From NCBI RefSeq assembly GCF_002024805.1, contig NZ_CP014337.1, positions 4,340,001 through 4,404,000 of the forward strand: a DNA stretch of 64,000 nt. Reading direction: 5' to 3'. Shown here in pieces: positions 8,913-17,301 of the stretch. The translations under genes were made by a program, and so were the position numbers. The notes beneath the pieces were generated by a model, which had not been told where the DNA came from, made no database searches, and saw only the letters and a program-made list of their open reading frames with translations. Numbering within the stretch: the first letter of the stretch is position 1; the number at the start of each line of letters is the position of its first letter. Origin of the DNA: Elizabethkingia bruuniana (GTDB taxonomy: Bacteria; Bacteroidota; Bacteroidia; Flavobacteriales; Weeksellaceae).

Positions 8913-9656
8913 ATGAAAAAGTTATTATTGTTTCTATCCGTTTTCTTATTCGTCTGGGGAAAAAGCCAGATGAACTTTTCTGGTAAAACAATAAATGATG
9001 AAGGGCAAAATCAGGGTGGAATACAAGTGTATAATATGAGAACCGGAATTTCTGTTGTCTCAAATTCCGATGGGGATTTCAGTATAGATGCCCGTCCGGG
9101 GGATGAGGTACGCCTGGTTTCCACACATTTTGTACGCACAAATATGATACTGACCGAGGAAAGTTTTAAAAATAAACAGACCATACAGCTGGCTCCATTT
9201 GTAAAAGAAATTGCAGGAGTGCAGCTTGACAAAATATCTATGAAGGAGCGTGTTGCTATAATGCAAAACAATATAGGCCTTCCTCCTCCACCTAAAAAAC
9301 CAAGAGAAGTACCGCCACCTACAGCAAAACAGGTAGGATCTTTAAGATATGCTCTGAGTAACCTTAACCTGAATAACCTCTACAAAAATTTGTCCGGAGA
9401 TGCCCGCCGTATGCGATCTCTCTACCGCTACGAAGATGCCGAAGAAAATCTCACATGGGTAACAGAGAGCCTGGGTAACGATTACTTTGAAGAAAATAAA
9501 ATACCTAAAGACAGGCAAAAAGAGTTTGTCCAGTTTGTTATGGGAAAAGAAAACCTGCTTACTCCGATTAAAGCCAGAAATATTGCAGCTGTAGAATTTG
9601 CGCTCTCCCGATATGCACCAGATTTTATAAAACTTATTGATCAGAAAGGCCCGTGA
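8913..9656 (+). CDS. secreted carboxypeptidase-regulatory-like protein, paralogue 2
   Basis: The frame opens with an ATG at 8883 inside the previous gene, but the ATG at 8913 starts a proper signal peptide (MKKLLLFLSVFLFVWGKSQ) and is preferred, giving 247 residues. The same architecture follows: 'FSGKTINDEGQNQGGIQVYN' sandwich, 'PPPPKKPREVPPP' linker and a C-terminal domain with 'SGDARRMRSLYRYED' and 'ESLGNDYFEENKIPKDRQKE'. The SGDARRM block is shared with paralogue 3, so these two are the closest pair. Function unknown. Confidence 0.65.
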   Translation: MKKLLLFLSVFLFVWGKSQMNFSGKTINDEGQNQGGIQVYNMRTGISVVSNSDGDFSIDARPGDEVRLVSTHFVRTNMILTEESFKNKQTIQLAPFVKEIAGVQLDKISMKERVAIMQNNIGLPPPPKKPREVPPPTAKQVGSLRYALSNLNLNNLYKNLSGDARRMRSLYRYEDAEENLTWVTESLGNDYFEENKIPKDRQKEFVQFVMGKENLLTPIKARNIAAVEFALSRYAPDFIKLIDQKGP

Positions 9657-10372
9657 AACAAAAACTACTTTTTATACTCTTTTTTATCAGTTATAGCTGT
9701 ATTACAGCACAAACCTTTGTTTCAGGAAAAATACTGAATGAAGAAGAGTCTCCCTTGCCGGGTGTTCAGATTTTCAATATGCAGAACAAAAAAGCAGTTT
9801 ATACAGATGCAGAAGGCCGGTTCAGGATTGAAGCTTCTATAGGAGATGAAATAAGAATACTGACAAATCAATACAACCGTAGAGAAATAATTGTATCCGA
9901 ATCTACTCTGAAACAAGAACAAAACATAAAAATGAATCCCTCTGTACGGGAAATTGCCGGGGTAAATATTCTCTCTAAATCACAGATTGAGAATATGAAA
10001 AGTAAAATTGGTGTTCCCGGACCACCTGAAAAGCCAAGAGAAAAAGTTCCTGAGGTTTTTCGGAATTTAGTATTACCACTACTCGGAGGTACCATTAATG
10101 TGGATAATGTTTACAAAATAGTATCCGGAGATGCCCGCAGAATGAAAGCCTTATATAAATACGAAGACCAACGGGAATACCTGACGAAACTGGCAATGCT
10201 GCCAGGAGATGACTTCTGGGAACAAAGTGGAATTCCTTTGGAAAAACGCACAGAGTTTATACAATATCTTCTGGGCAAAAAGATTATTACCGGAAAGCTA
10301 TCCAAAGAACAGCTGGAACTGGCAGCTTTGCCTTTTACAGAAGAATTCAGAAAACTAAAATCCAATCCATAA
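9653..10372 (+). CDS. secreted carboxypeptidase-regulatory-like protein, paralogue 3
   Basis: 239 residues starting with GTG in a GTGA overlap with the previous stop, which implies translational coupling. Signal peptide MKQKLLFILFFISYSCITAQ; sandwich 'VSGKILNEEESPLPGVQIFN'; linker 'GPPEKPREKVP'; C-domain 'SGDARRMKALYKYED' then 'DDFWEQSGIPLEKRTEFIQY'. Same family and unknown function as its neighbours. Confidence 0.65.
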   Translation: MKQKLLFILFFISYSCITAQTFVSGKILNEEESPLPGVQIFNMQNKKAVYTDAEGRFRIEASIGDEIRILTNQYNRREIIVSESTLKQEQNIKMNPSVREIAGVNILSKSQIENMKSKIGVPGPPEKPREKVPEVFRNLVLPLLGGTINVDNVYKIVSGDARRMKALYKYEDQREYLTKLAMLPGDDFWEQSGIPLEKRTEFIQYLLGKKIITGKLSKEQLELAALPFTEEFRKLKSNP

Positions 10373-10373
10373 T

Positions 10374-11159
10374 ATGAAGCCAATTCTATTTTTTATGCTT
10401 ATTGCTATCCCTTGGAGCACCCATGCACAAAGCCTTCTGATAGGTAAAGTTGTGGATGAAAACGGAAATGCGATTCCCAATGCTTTTGTTATTAACATGA
10501 AAAACAATCAGAATCTTCTTGCTGATGACTATGGTATCTTTAGTATCAATGCTAAGCAGGGAGATGAAATAAGGGTACTTGCAAACAGATTTGAAAGACA
10601 AAGCAAAATACTAACAGCTGATGACTTCAAAGGAAAATTCATGATTAGCTTACTACCGCGCATTCAAACTATAGAAGAAGTAAAAATTGGGTACAAACCA
10701 ACGGGACATTTGGAAACTGATTTAGGGAAACTGTACAGGGACAAAGAGTTGGAAGATCTCAAAAAAAAGCTGACAATGGCTCTTAATATGGCTCCTGATC
10801 CTAATGAAATCAGACCTACCCTTCGTATCCCTTCCACTTTTAACAATCAAATTCCCCTTAGCGGAGCCAGCATAGTCATTGATCTTTTTGGCAAAAGAAA
10901 CAAACCCAAAAAAGTAAAGAATGATCCTGCATTGCGTATGATAAATAATGTTGGAACTATCTACAGTGCTATAGGCACACAGTTTTTTGAAAACCTTGGT
11001 ATTCCTAAAGATAAGGTAACCGGCTTTATTGTTTTTGTACTGAAAAAGAACAATCTGGAAAAAGAGCTTAAAGAAAACAATTACAATATTATCCGCAATA
11101 CCATGAGTGATAATGCTGCAACTTTTTTAAACGGGTTACAACAAAAATCTGTAAATTAG
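10374..11159 (+). CDS. secreted carboxypeptidase-regulatory-like protein, paralogue 4
   Basis: 261 residues, one base after the previous stop. Signal peptide ending STHAQ (about 19), sandwich 'LIGKVVDENGNAIPNAFVIN', and a C-terminal domain with 'IGTQFFENLGIPKDKVTGFI', the same G..(F/Y)F...IPK pattern as the other three. The linker resembles paralogue 1 ('IGYKPTGHLETDLGKL' against 'LGFKPTGDFLKDINRL'), suggesting pairwise duplications 1/4 and 2/3. Function unknown. Confidence 0.65.
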   Translation: MKPILFFMLIAIPWSTHAQSLLIGKVVDENGNAIPNAFVINMKNNQNLLADDYGIFSINAKQGDEIRVLANRFERQSKILTADDFKGKFMISLLPRIQTIEEVKIGYKPTGHLETDLGKLYRDKELEDLKKKLTMALNMAPDPNEIRPTLRIPSTFNNQIPLSGASIVIDLFGKRNKPKKVKNDPALRMINNVGTIYSAIGTQFFENLGIPKDKVTGFIVFVLKKNNLEKELKENNYNIIRNTMSDNAATFLNGLQQKSVN

Positions 11160-11179
11160 ACAGATATAACACCAAACTA

Positions 11180-11911
11180 ATGAAAAATTACATCACCGTA
11201 GGCATTGCAGCATTAGGTCTTATTATTGCTGCAGCATTTCTGGGAAATGCAATTAAGAACAGAAATAAATCTCAAAACACTATATCTGTAACCGGGCTAG
11301 GAGCAAAGAAGTTTACTTCCGATCTTATTACGTGGAGTGCTTCTTTTTCCAAAAGCGGTTATCAGCTACAGGAAGCCTATAATAATCTGGCAGCAGACCG
11401 TCAAATGATTCTGGATTATCTGAAGTCAAAGGGCGTGAAGTCTGAAGAAATTGTATTCTCTGCTGTAGATATCCAGAAACAATATGCGCAGGTTACAGAT
11501 GCTAATGGCAGTTACCGACAAGGAGAATTTGCTGGCTACAACCTTACCCAGTCTGTTTCTATAGAGTCCAAAGAAGTGGGTAAAATTGAAAATCTTTCCA
11601 GAACCGTCACCGAAATTATCAACAAAGGGATAGAACTTACTTCTTCCCAACCTATGTATTTTTATACCAAGCTTGCTGATGTAAAACAACAAATGATTGC
11701 AGATGCAACCAAAGATGCCAGAGAAAGGGCTAAGAAGGTTGCAGAAAATGCAGGTTCAAGCCTCGGCAGCCTAAAAAAAGCAAGCATGGGGGTTATACAG
11801 ATTACAGCACCTAATTCCGGAGAAGACTATTCATGGGGAGGTGCATTCAACACCTCTTCCAAAGAAAAAGAAGCCAGCATTACTATCAAATTAGAATATC
11901 AGGTAGATTAA
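11180..11911 (+). CDS. SIMPL (DUF541) domain protein
   Basis: 243 residues. An N-terminal membrane anchor or uncleaved signal (5-25) is followed by a SIMPL/DUF541 domain: 'ISVTGLGAKKFTSDLITWSA' opening, central 'AYNNLAADRQMILDYLKSKG', and the helix 'ATKDARERAKKVAENAGSSL' typical of the family. SIMPL proteins are periplasmic or outer-membrane with poorly defined roles in envelope stress. It follows the paralogue array by 20 bases and may share its transcript. Confidence 0.8.
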   Translation: MKNYITVGIAALGLIIAAAFLGNAIKNRNKSQNTISVTGLGAKKFTSDLITWSASFSKSGYQLQEAYNNLAADRQMILDYLKSKGVKSEEIVFSAVDIQKQYAQVTDANGSYRQGEFAGYNLTQSVSIESKEVGKIENLSRTVTEIINKGIELTSSQPMYFYTKLADVKQQMIADATKDARERAKKVAENAGSSLGSLKKASMGVIQITAPNSGEDYSWGGAFNTSSKEKEASITIKLEYQVD

Positions 11912-11956
11912 CGTATTAAGTTTTACATTGTATATGCAAACCTTAAAACTTATACG
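11912..11956. terminator. hairpin between convergent genes
   Basis: CGTAT-AAGTTTTA at 11912-11925 (one bulged T) pairs with 11944-11956 across an 18-base loop. There is no long T-tract. It lies between the convergent SIMPL and DUF3575 genes and overlaps the latter's 3' end. Confidence 0.45.
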
Positions 11957-12527
11957 CTACCATTACTCCGCCACGATAAGGAATCCATTCACCACTTTTA
12001 TTCCAGTTGTCGGCATCGTCATATCTTTCACGTGGGGATTTGGAACCATCCCAGCCATGATAGAAACCTTGTGAATTTCCACCACCCAGATACATATCAA
12101 GATTCCAGTGATCATTTATTTTTAACTGATATCCGACACTGGCACCAAGCATAACATTAAATCCTTTTTGATACAGGCTGGTATTCCAGTAATTCCACTT
12201 TTGCATATCATAGACAGCCATACCCATATTGGCTCCTACATACCATTTTTCCATAGCTTTCGAGAAATAATAGCGGGTTTCCAGGTGCCCCATATAAATT
12301 TGTAAATGTCTTCCTGCAAAAGATTTCCACGGAGAAATGAACAAATCTGCCTGTCCAGTCCAATGCTGACTAAAAGCATGTTCATATCCTATATTAATCA
12401 TTCCTATGGGAGCAAAAAGTGCATTCCCTTTAATCTGATTTTTATATTCCTGGGCATATGCTGTATTGGCTATGGTTGCCAGCATAAAAATGCTAAGTAT
12501 TTTTTTCAATTTTAAATTTTTATGCAA
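11943..12527 (-). CDS. DUF3575 outer-membrane protein
   Basis: 194 residues: signal peptide (about 1-25, ending NTAYAQ) followed by alternating amphipathic strands such as 'GMINIGYEHAFSQHWTGQAD', 'HLETRYYFS', 'GWDGSK' and a C-terminal 'GVMVAYKF' ending in Phe, the usual sign of an outer-membrane barrel. It resembles DUF3575 proteins, which are small barrels of unknown cargo. It is separated from the upstream metal locus by a terminator, so it is probably its own unit. Confidence 0.65.
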   Translation of the reverse strand: MHKNLKLKKILSIFMLATIANTAYAQEYKNQIKGNALFAPIGMINIGYEHAFSQHWTGQADLFISPWKSFAGRHLQIYMGHLETRYYFSKAMEKWYVGANMGMAVYDMQKWNYWNTSLYQKGFNVMLGASVGYQLKINDHWNLDMYLGGGNSQGFYHGWDGSKSPRERYDDADNWNKSGEWIPYRGGVMVAYKF

Positions 12528-12605
12528 AGGAGTGAAATTCTGAACTTCCCGGCAATGGTGCAGGCTATTTCTAATGTAATTCTAATATGGTGCTTTATAA
12601 AAGAA

Positions 12606-12632
12606 AAGACTCAGGTTCCGAACCCGAGTCTT
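12606..12632 (-). terminator. terminator of the MbnP/MbnH operon
   Basis: The stem AAGACTC.GGTT/AACC.GAGTCTT has one mismatch and a three-base loop. On the minus strand it is followed by TTTTCTTTTAT. It lies just after the last gene of the minus-strand metal operon. Confidence 0.75.
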
Positions 12633-12668
12633 AATATTAAAAGATAATCTGATTTTGTTCAAAAGATT

Positions 12669-13637
12669 CTATAAACCAAAATTTACAAAAATGCTGAAAC
12701 GTGATTTTGCTTCAATATCTCCACCGGCAAGGCGGGTATAAGCAGGTAGCATAAGCTCTGAACCCAGGCTCCATTTCTGATAAGAAACCTCAAAGCCGAG
12801 TTTCCCATATAATGCACTTCCGGCAGTATTGGGCATGTTTTCCCCAAATTGTTTATTCCGGTCATAAACCTCACCCTGTAATCCTAGTTTACCGGATAAA
12901 ATACTATTCTCATTGCGCCATAATCTGTAAAATCCGGTTACCGCATAATTCCACTGATTGCCAAACTGATAATGTTTTTTATTTTCAGTTTTAATGGTAT
13001 AGTCCGTATTGATAAGCAGGGCAAACAGGCTTTTTTGATATTTGTAACTCAGAGCCATCTGATAGTCCCAACTTCCGGTACCTAGCTGAAAACTAGGGTT
13101 GACTCCGGTAATTCCCTTTTCATCGAATTTACCCAGAGGAATCTTTATTCCGATTCCTCCGTTCAGCTGGTGGTAAGAATCTTTTGACACTAGTATCTGG
13201 TATATTCCCATTACGTTCGCATCTCCTATTCCGCTGATTCTGATATCTCCCTGCATTGTTTTTTTGTTGTGGAAATGATAGGGGATACTTCCGTAAATAC
13301 TGAGTTTTTGCGTTACAGGTATTTTCCCCCATAACTGAATTGTATTGAAATACTGATCTTGCGTTAGCTTATCTGTAAACAGGTTTTCTTTTGCGAGGTA
13401 ATGCTGAGAAAAATATTTTATACCAACAAACTGAGGATTCAGTAGGGATTCAAATCCTGAAGAACCATTTCCGGCAGCACACCCACAGGCATCACAATCA
13501 TCATCCATCAATACAAAATGTTCATATCGGGGATTGGCAACCATAGCAATGCTGTCTTTGCCTGATTCAGCATAGATATTGGTAATACTTACCAACCCAA
13601 TAAATATTAAAATTATCTTATTCATTTTGAGAGTCAT
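12669..13637 (-). CDS. outer-membrane barrel protein with CDACGC motif, MbnP/MbnH locus
   Basis: 322 residues; the ATG four codons in (13625) starts a better signal peptide (MNKIILIFIGLVSITNIYAE). The mature N-terminus has an acidic cysteine cluster 'DDDCDACGCAAGNGSSG' (about 46-62), then repeated amphipathic strands ending 'SRFSIFVNFGL', typical of a transporter-like barrel. Its start is 1 base after the stop of the dihaem peroxidase, so the two are co-transcribed. The Cys cluster could bind a metal delivered by the MbnP-like lipoprotein; that is inference. Confidence 0.6.
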   Translation of the reverse strand: MTLKMNKIILIFIGLVSITNIYAESGKDSIAMVANPRYEHFVLMDDDCDACGCAAGNGSSGFESLLNPQFVGIKYFSQHYLAKENLFTDKLTQDQYFNTIQLWGKIPVTQKLSIYGSIPYHFHNKKTMQGDIRISGIGDANVMGIYQILVSKDSYHQLNGGIGIKIPLGKFDEKGITGVNPSFQLGTGSWDYQMALSYKYQKSLFALLINTDYTIKTENKKHYQFGNQWNYAVTGFYRLWRNENSILSGKLGLQGEVYDRNKQFGENMPNTAGSALYGKLGFEVSYQKWSLGSELMLPAYTRLAGGDIEAKSRFSIFVNFGL

Positions 13638-13638
13638 T

Positions 13639-14724
13639 TTATTCCGAAAACTTCGGATTGGTTATAAAGTTTTTATCACTTAAAGTCTTTAGAAATGCAA
13701 TAATGTATTGCTTGTCATCATTTGTCATAGGAATCCCGATATGCCCGTTCTGTTTCAGAAGTGGATCCAGATTAGGCTGATCTTCTACACTATCCGAGTA
13801 AAAGTTCAATACTGCTTCCAGTGAATAAAACCTGCCGTCGTGCATATAAGGCGCTGTGTATTCTATATTCCTGAGACTGGGAACCCGAAACTTCATATAA
13901 TCGGCAATGTTAAGTGTTACTCTGTATCTTCCTTTATCATCGAACTGAGCATTGTAATACATTCCTGTATTTCTGTAGCTTTCATCCGTAAACAATTCTC
14001 CTGAATGGCAAGAAGCACATTTCTGCTGAAATAATGAGAAGCCTTTTGATTCTTGCTGCGTAAAAGACACTTGCCCTTTTCGATACTGATCGTATTTGGA
14101 ATCAGCAGAAATCATTGTTGCCATAAACTGGGACAAGGCTTTCAATACTCTTTCCCCTGTGATATTATCATCTCCGAATGCAGCTCTGAACATTTTTTTG
14201 TAATTAGAATCCGCACTTAGTTTTCCTGTTACTTCAGGCATAGAACTGTCCATCTCGAAATCTGTTGTTATAGGGACTAATGATCTTTCATCCAGATTAT
14301 GGCTTACACCATCCCATGTATAATTCCTGAGAAATGCCATATTCTGAATAGGTGGTGCATTTCTTATTCCCAATCTGTCGTCGATACCGTGACTAACGGT
14401 ATGTCCGTGATGGGTAAAGGCATATTCCTGTATATGACAGAATCCGCAGGAGATTGTATTATTCCGGGAGAGTTTTCCTTCGTAGAAAAGCTTTTTGCCC
14501 AGTGCGACTCCGTTTACTGTAATAGGGTTTCCAAGAACATCAAAGGTCATTTTGGGAAATCCTTCTGGAACATTCAGTTGATATGCTTCGTCCTTATTGA
14601 CAGAGAAACCTTCATACTCATTTTTACAGGACATAAATGTCCATAAAACAAGAAACAAAAGAATCCGGAGAGGGGGAAATGACCCTCTTCCGAATTGTTG
14701 TAAAAGATTAATCATTATGGACAT
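13639..14724 (-). CDS. mbnH: MbnH/MauG-like dihaem cytochrome c peroxidase lipoprotein
   Basis: 361 residues. A lipobox at Cys33 (WTFMSC), then two c-haem sites: C93-G-F-C96-H97 and C236-A-S-C239-H240. 'PYMHDGRF' supplies a further conserved His of the family. MbnH is a MauG relative that oxidises a Trp of MbnP to kynurenine through a bis-Fe(IV) state, whereas bacterial cytochrome c peroxidases use H2O2. The adjacent MbnP-like gene, overlapping by 17 bases, favours MbnH. Classical peroxidase activity remains possible. The gene symbol is by context. Confidence 0.75.
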   Translation of the reverse strand: MSIMINLLQQFGRGSFPPLRILLFLVLWTFMSCKNEYEGFSVNKDEAYQLNVPEGFPKMTFDVLGNPITVNGVALGKKLFYEGKLSRNNTISCGFCHIQEYAFTHHGHTVSHGIDDRLGIRNAPPIQNMAFLRNYTWDGVSHNLDERSLVPITTDFEMDSSMPEVTGKLSADSNYKKMFRAAFGDDNITGERVLKALSQFMATMISADSKYDQYRKGQVSFTQQESKGFSLFQQKCASCHSGELFTDESYRNTGMYYNAQFDDKGRYRVTLNIADYMKFRVPSLRNIEYTAPYMHDGRFYSLEAVLNFYSDSVEDQPNLDPLLKQNGHIGIPMTNDDKQYIIAFLKTLSDKNFITNPKFSE

Positions 14725-15535
14725 GATCTACCCTGAACATTTTGGTTAAATTATTGGTAACGTTTACCAGATGCTGGTTAGATCCCATAGCCATCTCATT
14801 ATCTTTATTCAGGTTTAAGCTGGCTTGTCCGCTCAGATACTGATTAAGATCTGCCAGAATATGTATGGAAGGTTTGATGTTTTTGGTAACCCTGGCTGTC
14901 ATAGGCAGGTCCAAAGTAATTTCTCGATATAAATCAGCAGTGTTATTAGCAGAAGTATTTCCCATATTTCCGCAATGGTTCATAAACTTGGTATCCGGAG
15001 TTGCTGATCCGTAATTGCCTTCAAGTTTCGTGAAAATATATCCGGCAGCCCACGACCATGCCATTCCTGCAGCTTTTGCCTTTTGCCAGAAAATACCTTG
15101 CCCGTCCTGTCCCAGAAGGTAAGACGACTGACTGATACCAAGTCCGAATCTGATTTTTTTATAGTTATTCCGTGGAATATCTGCCAGATCAATATAGACA
15201 ATTCCTGCCTTGGCTTCAGCCTGATCTATGATAAAAGCACCTTTGTCCGGGTTATTGTAATTGTATTTAAATTCTTTTCCACTTTCATCTATCAGCACAA
15301 TATTGCTCACAATATATTTTAAGGTGGTGAAATTATGCTTCTGTCCGCCAGATGAAGTCTGGGCAGTTTGGCCCAGTACAATATCTCCCAGATTATTAAA
15401 GCCGTTTTCAAATTTTATCTGCAGATTTCCGGGAGTGGTATCTTCCGTTTCTGTGCTGTCACTGTTTCTGCAGGAGGAGAGGATGAATAAGGTGATACCA
15501 ATAAATAATAATGATAAAAGTTTATAAATTTTCAT
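14708..15535 (-). CDS. mbnP: MbnP-like metal-binding lipoprotein
   Basis: 275 residues with signal and lipobox at Cys22 (FILSSC). The core has the MbnP signature: 'LQIKFENGFNNLGDIVLGQ', 'LKYIVSNIVLIDESG', 'IDLADIPRNNYKKIRFGLGI', then the Trp-rich 'IFWQKAKAAGMAWSWAAGYI'. A C-terminal His-containing end (HLVNVTNNL...DHVHND) follows. MbnP binds copper and carries a kynurenine made from Trp by its partner MbnH, whose gene overlaps this one. It would sit on the outer periplasmic face. Which Trp is modified cannot be told from this sequence alone. Confidence 0.75.
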   Translation of the reverse strand: MKIYKLLSLLFIGITLFILSSCRNSDSTETEDTTPGNLQIKFENGFNNLGDIVLGQTAQTSSGGQKHNFTTLKYIVSNIVLIDESGKEFKYNYNNPDKGAFIIDQAEAKAGIVYIDLADIPRNNYKKIRFGLGISQSSYLLGQDGQGIFWQKAKAAGMAWSWAAGYIFTKLEGNYGSATPDTKFMNHCGNMGNTSANNTADLYREITLDLPMTARVTKNIKPSIHILADLNQYLSGQASLNLNKDNEMAMGSNQHLVNVTNNLTKMFRVDHVHND

Positions 15536-15666
15536 TTGTTTTCGATTTTTAAAGTTTTCAGTTAATGCTATATAAAGCCATATGAGATGTATTCCGGCCT
15601 TTTGTCCGGAATATATTGTCAGAGAGTTTTCTATTGAAATTTCTCTTTAATATTTAAACGCAAACA

Positions 15667-16032
15667 TTAAAAAACGGGAGGTCTGAAAATGTGTTTCAGG
15701 AAGAGATAATGGTAATTCTCTTTGTAAATGTTTTTATCTCTAATCGTAAGTATATAATATCCTGTCCGAATTTCTGAGATTTCAACAGGAAGGCAGAGAT
15801 CGGTTATTTTCTGACCCTGACTTTTTGTTTTTGATGACTGAGCGTCATCCTGTGCATTTTTGGCCAGTTCTTTTTCCAGGTAACATTTACCATTGCAATG
15901 CAATTTTGGATTGTTTTTGTTTATACAAAGCTCTTCCGAAATATAATTATAGTTCACAGCATAGTCCAGCACCGGCATTAAGGGCTTAAAGACGAGATAA
16001 AAAATGAAAAATATGTTGAGAATAAGCTTCAT
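15667..16032 (-). CDS. small membrane-anchored CNGKCYL protein 1
   Basis: 121 residues: one N-terminal hydrophobic segment (about 1-20), then 'DYAVNYNYISEELC', 'CNGKCYLEKELAK' and a C-terminus 'HIFRPPVF'. Not a named domain that I recognise with certainty, but clearly paralogous to the next gene. The spaced cysteines (one plus CNGKC) could bind a metal. It lies 130 bases upstream of the MbnP-like gene on the same strand. A role in copper handling or sensing is a guess from context. Confidence 0.6.
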   Translation of the reverse strand: MKLILNIFFIFYLVFKPLMPVLDYAVNYNYISEELCINKNNPKLHCNGKCYLEKELAKNAQDDAQSSKTKSQGQKITDLCLPVEISEIRTGYYILTIRDKNIYKENYHYLFLKHIFRPPVF

Positions 16033-16225
16033 TTATTCTATAATACGATTTTCTGTTCCGTTCAGGCAGAACAGTTTTTTTAGAAGATTTGAATAATAGA
16101 TTCTAAGATTGTATATAACAATCCAGCAGAGAACGGTGTCCCTGAGGTTTTCATATCTATTGTGTCATAAATACAAAGTGAGATACACTCTCTTCTTAAG
16201 AGAAAGAATAAAAATATGGGTGAAA

Positions 16226-16630
16226 TCAGATTAAAGGAGGATGAAAGACATCCGAGCAGACTAAAAAATGATAAAATGAGTTATAGAATGAGCTGGGCTC
16301 AATTTGTTCTGTGAAGTATTTTGTGGGAAAGTCAAATGTAAAGATCTGATCTGTTAGAAAAACATCTGTAAAGCCGGAACTAATCTTTAGATTATTTTGT
16401 TTGGGTACACTTTCCGAAGTTTTAGCCAATTCTTTTACCAGGTAACATTTCCCGTTACAAAGCAGTTGAGGCTTGTTCTTGTTCTCGCAAAGCTTTTCCG
16501 AAATATAGTCATAGTTTACTGCATAGTCTATCAATGGCAATACCGGACGTATTGTAAGCATCAATATTATAAATGCGGGCAGTATAAACTTCAATGAAAC
16601 TATTTTGCTGCAAAAATAAACAAATAACAT
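16226..16630 (-). CDS. small membrane-anchored CNGKCYL protein 2
   Basis: 134 residues, paralogue of 15667-16032: hydrophobic segment (about 14-34), 'LIDYAVNYDYISEKLC', 'LLCNGKCYLVKELAK' and C-terminal 'DVFHPPLI'. The start may be later than the first ATG because the first 12 residues lie before the hydrophobic helix. It is the first gene of the minus-strand metal cluster. The conserved Cys arrangement and HPP/RPP tail define a small family; function unknown. Confidence 0.6.
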   Translation of the reverse strand: MLFVYFCSKIVSLKFILPAFIILMLTIRPVLPLIDYAVNYDYISEKLCENKNKPQLLCNGKCYLVKELAKTSESVPKQNNLKISSGFTDVFLTDQIFTFDFPTKYFTEQIEPSSFYNSFYHFLVCSDVFHPPLI

Positions 16631-16717
16631 TTATCAATACACAAACTGTGAAATGTCATATTTTTTAGGAAAGCTGAGATTTATCGTTGTGTATGAATCA
16701 TCAAATCAAGCATCTTG

Positions 16718-16881
16718 AGAGCCTGTTTAAATTTATAGTTAAGACTCTTCGACAAGCTCAGAGTGACATCGCTTATCCAAAATATCTTCCTTTAGAGGTG
16801 TCAGACTGAGTTGAGTTTATAGGGAGCCTGACGAACTATCAAAGCCTAATATTATTTTGAATTAAAATTTAAACAGGCTCT
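16718..16881. repeat. MITE-like element with 17-bp terminal inverted repeats
   Basis: AGAGCCTGTTTAAATTT at 16718-16734 is perfectly inverted at 16865-16881. The 164-bp interior has REP-like text ('cgacaagctcagagtgacat', 'gtgtcagactgag', 'agcctgacgaact'). A related copy lies at about 42350-42450. No transposase is inside. Confidence 0.7.
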
Positions 16882-16927
16882 GGTTCTTTAATAAAAAAAT
16901 CAAAATTATTTTCAGATAAATTTTAAT

Positions 16928-17051
16928 GCGTCAAGTTTTGACGCTACGCCCATTTACATTTGCCTCATCAACATAACACAAGGGTTGATAAAATAAAAAC
17001 ACAAAAAAAAATAAATGAAAATATAATGCGACGAGTTTTGGCGCCACGGGC
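16928..17051 (+). promoter_or_regulatory. paired palindromic motifs upstream of the toxin locus
   Basis: A perfect palindrome GCGTCAA-gtt-TTGACGC lies at 16928-16944. A related 27-bp unit (aatgcgacgagttttggcgc) follows at 17025-17051, about 100 bp downstream, in the same orientation. A good -7 box TACATTTG lies at 16955-16962, just after the first. These could be operators for the genes from 17094 on. Confidence 0.45.
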
Positions 17052-17093
17052 GCTGATCTTTGTCGGAGAATAGAAAACCACCAATTACAAATT

Positions 17094-17270
17094 ATGAAAC
17101 CAGAACCATTAACTACAAAAGAAGAGTTGTCTCAGAATATTTCTCAGATACTCAGCGAGCAGGAGAAAGCCGAACTGGATTTCGAATTTTACCTGAACGA
17201 ATTGGAAGAATTCTTTATGAATGATTTCAAAGAAACAGAGATTCCCGAAGATGATCATCCAATATATTAA
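17094..17270 (+). CDS. small acidic protein (58 aa) heading the toxin locus
   Basis: ATG at 17094, preceded by 'ccaattacaaatt'. It encodes MKPEPLTTKEELSQNISQIL... ending EIPEDDHPIY. It is strongly acidic and mostly helical with no cysteines. It is below usual gene-calling length. The same 'acaaatt-ATG' or 'cacaatt-ATG' leader precedes the next two genes (17302, 17404), which supports real translation and an operon. Function unknown; a chaperone or adaptor for the following large proteins is one guess. Confidence 0.6.
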   Translation: MKPEPLTTKEELSQNISQILSEQEKAELDFEFYLNELEEFFMNDFKETEIPEDDHPIY

Positions 17271-17301
17271 AGCACATATAACCCTTAAAAAAACACAAAT
17301 T

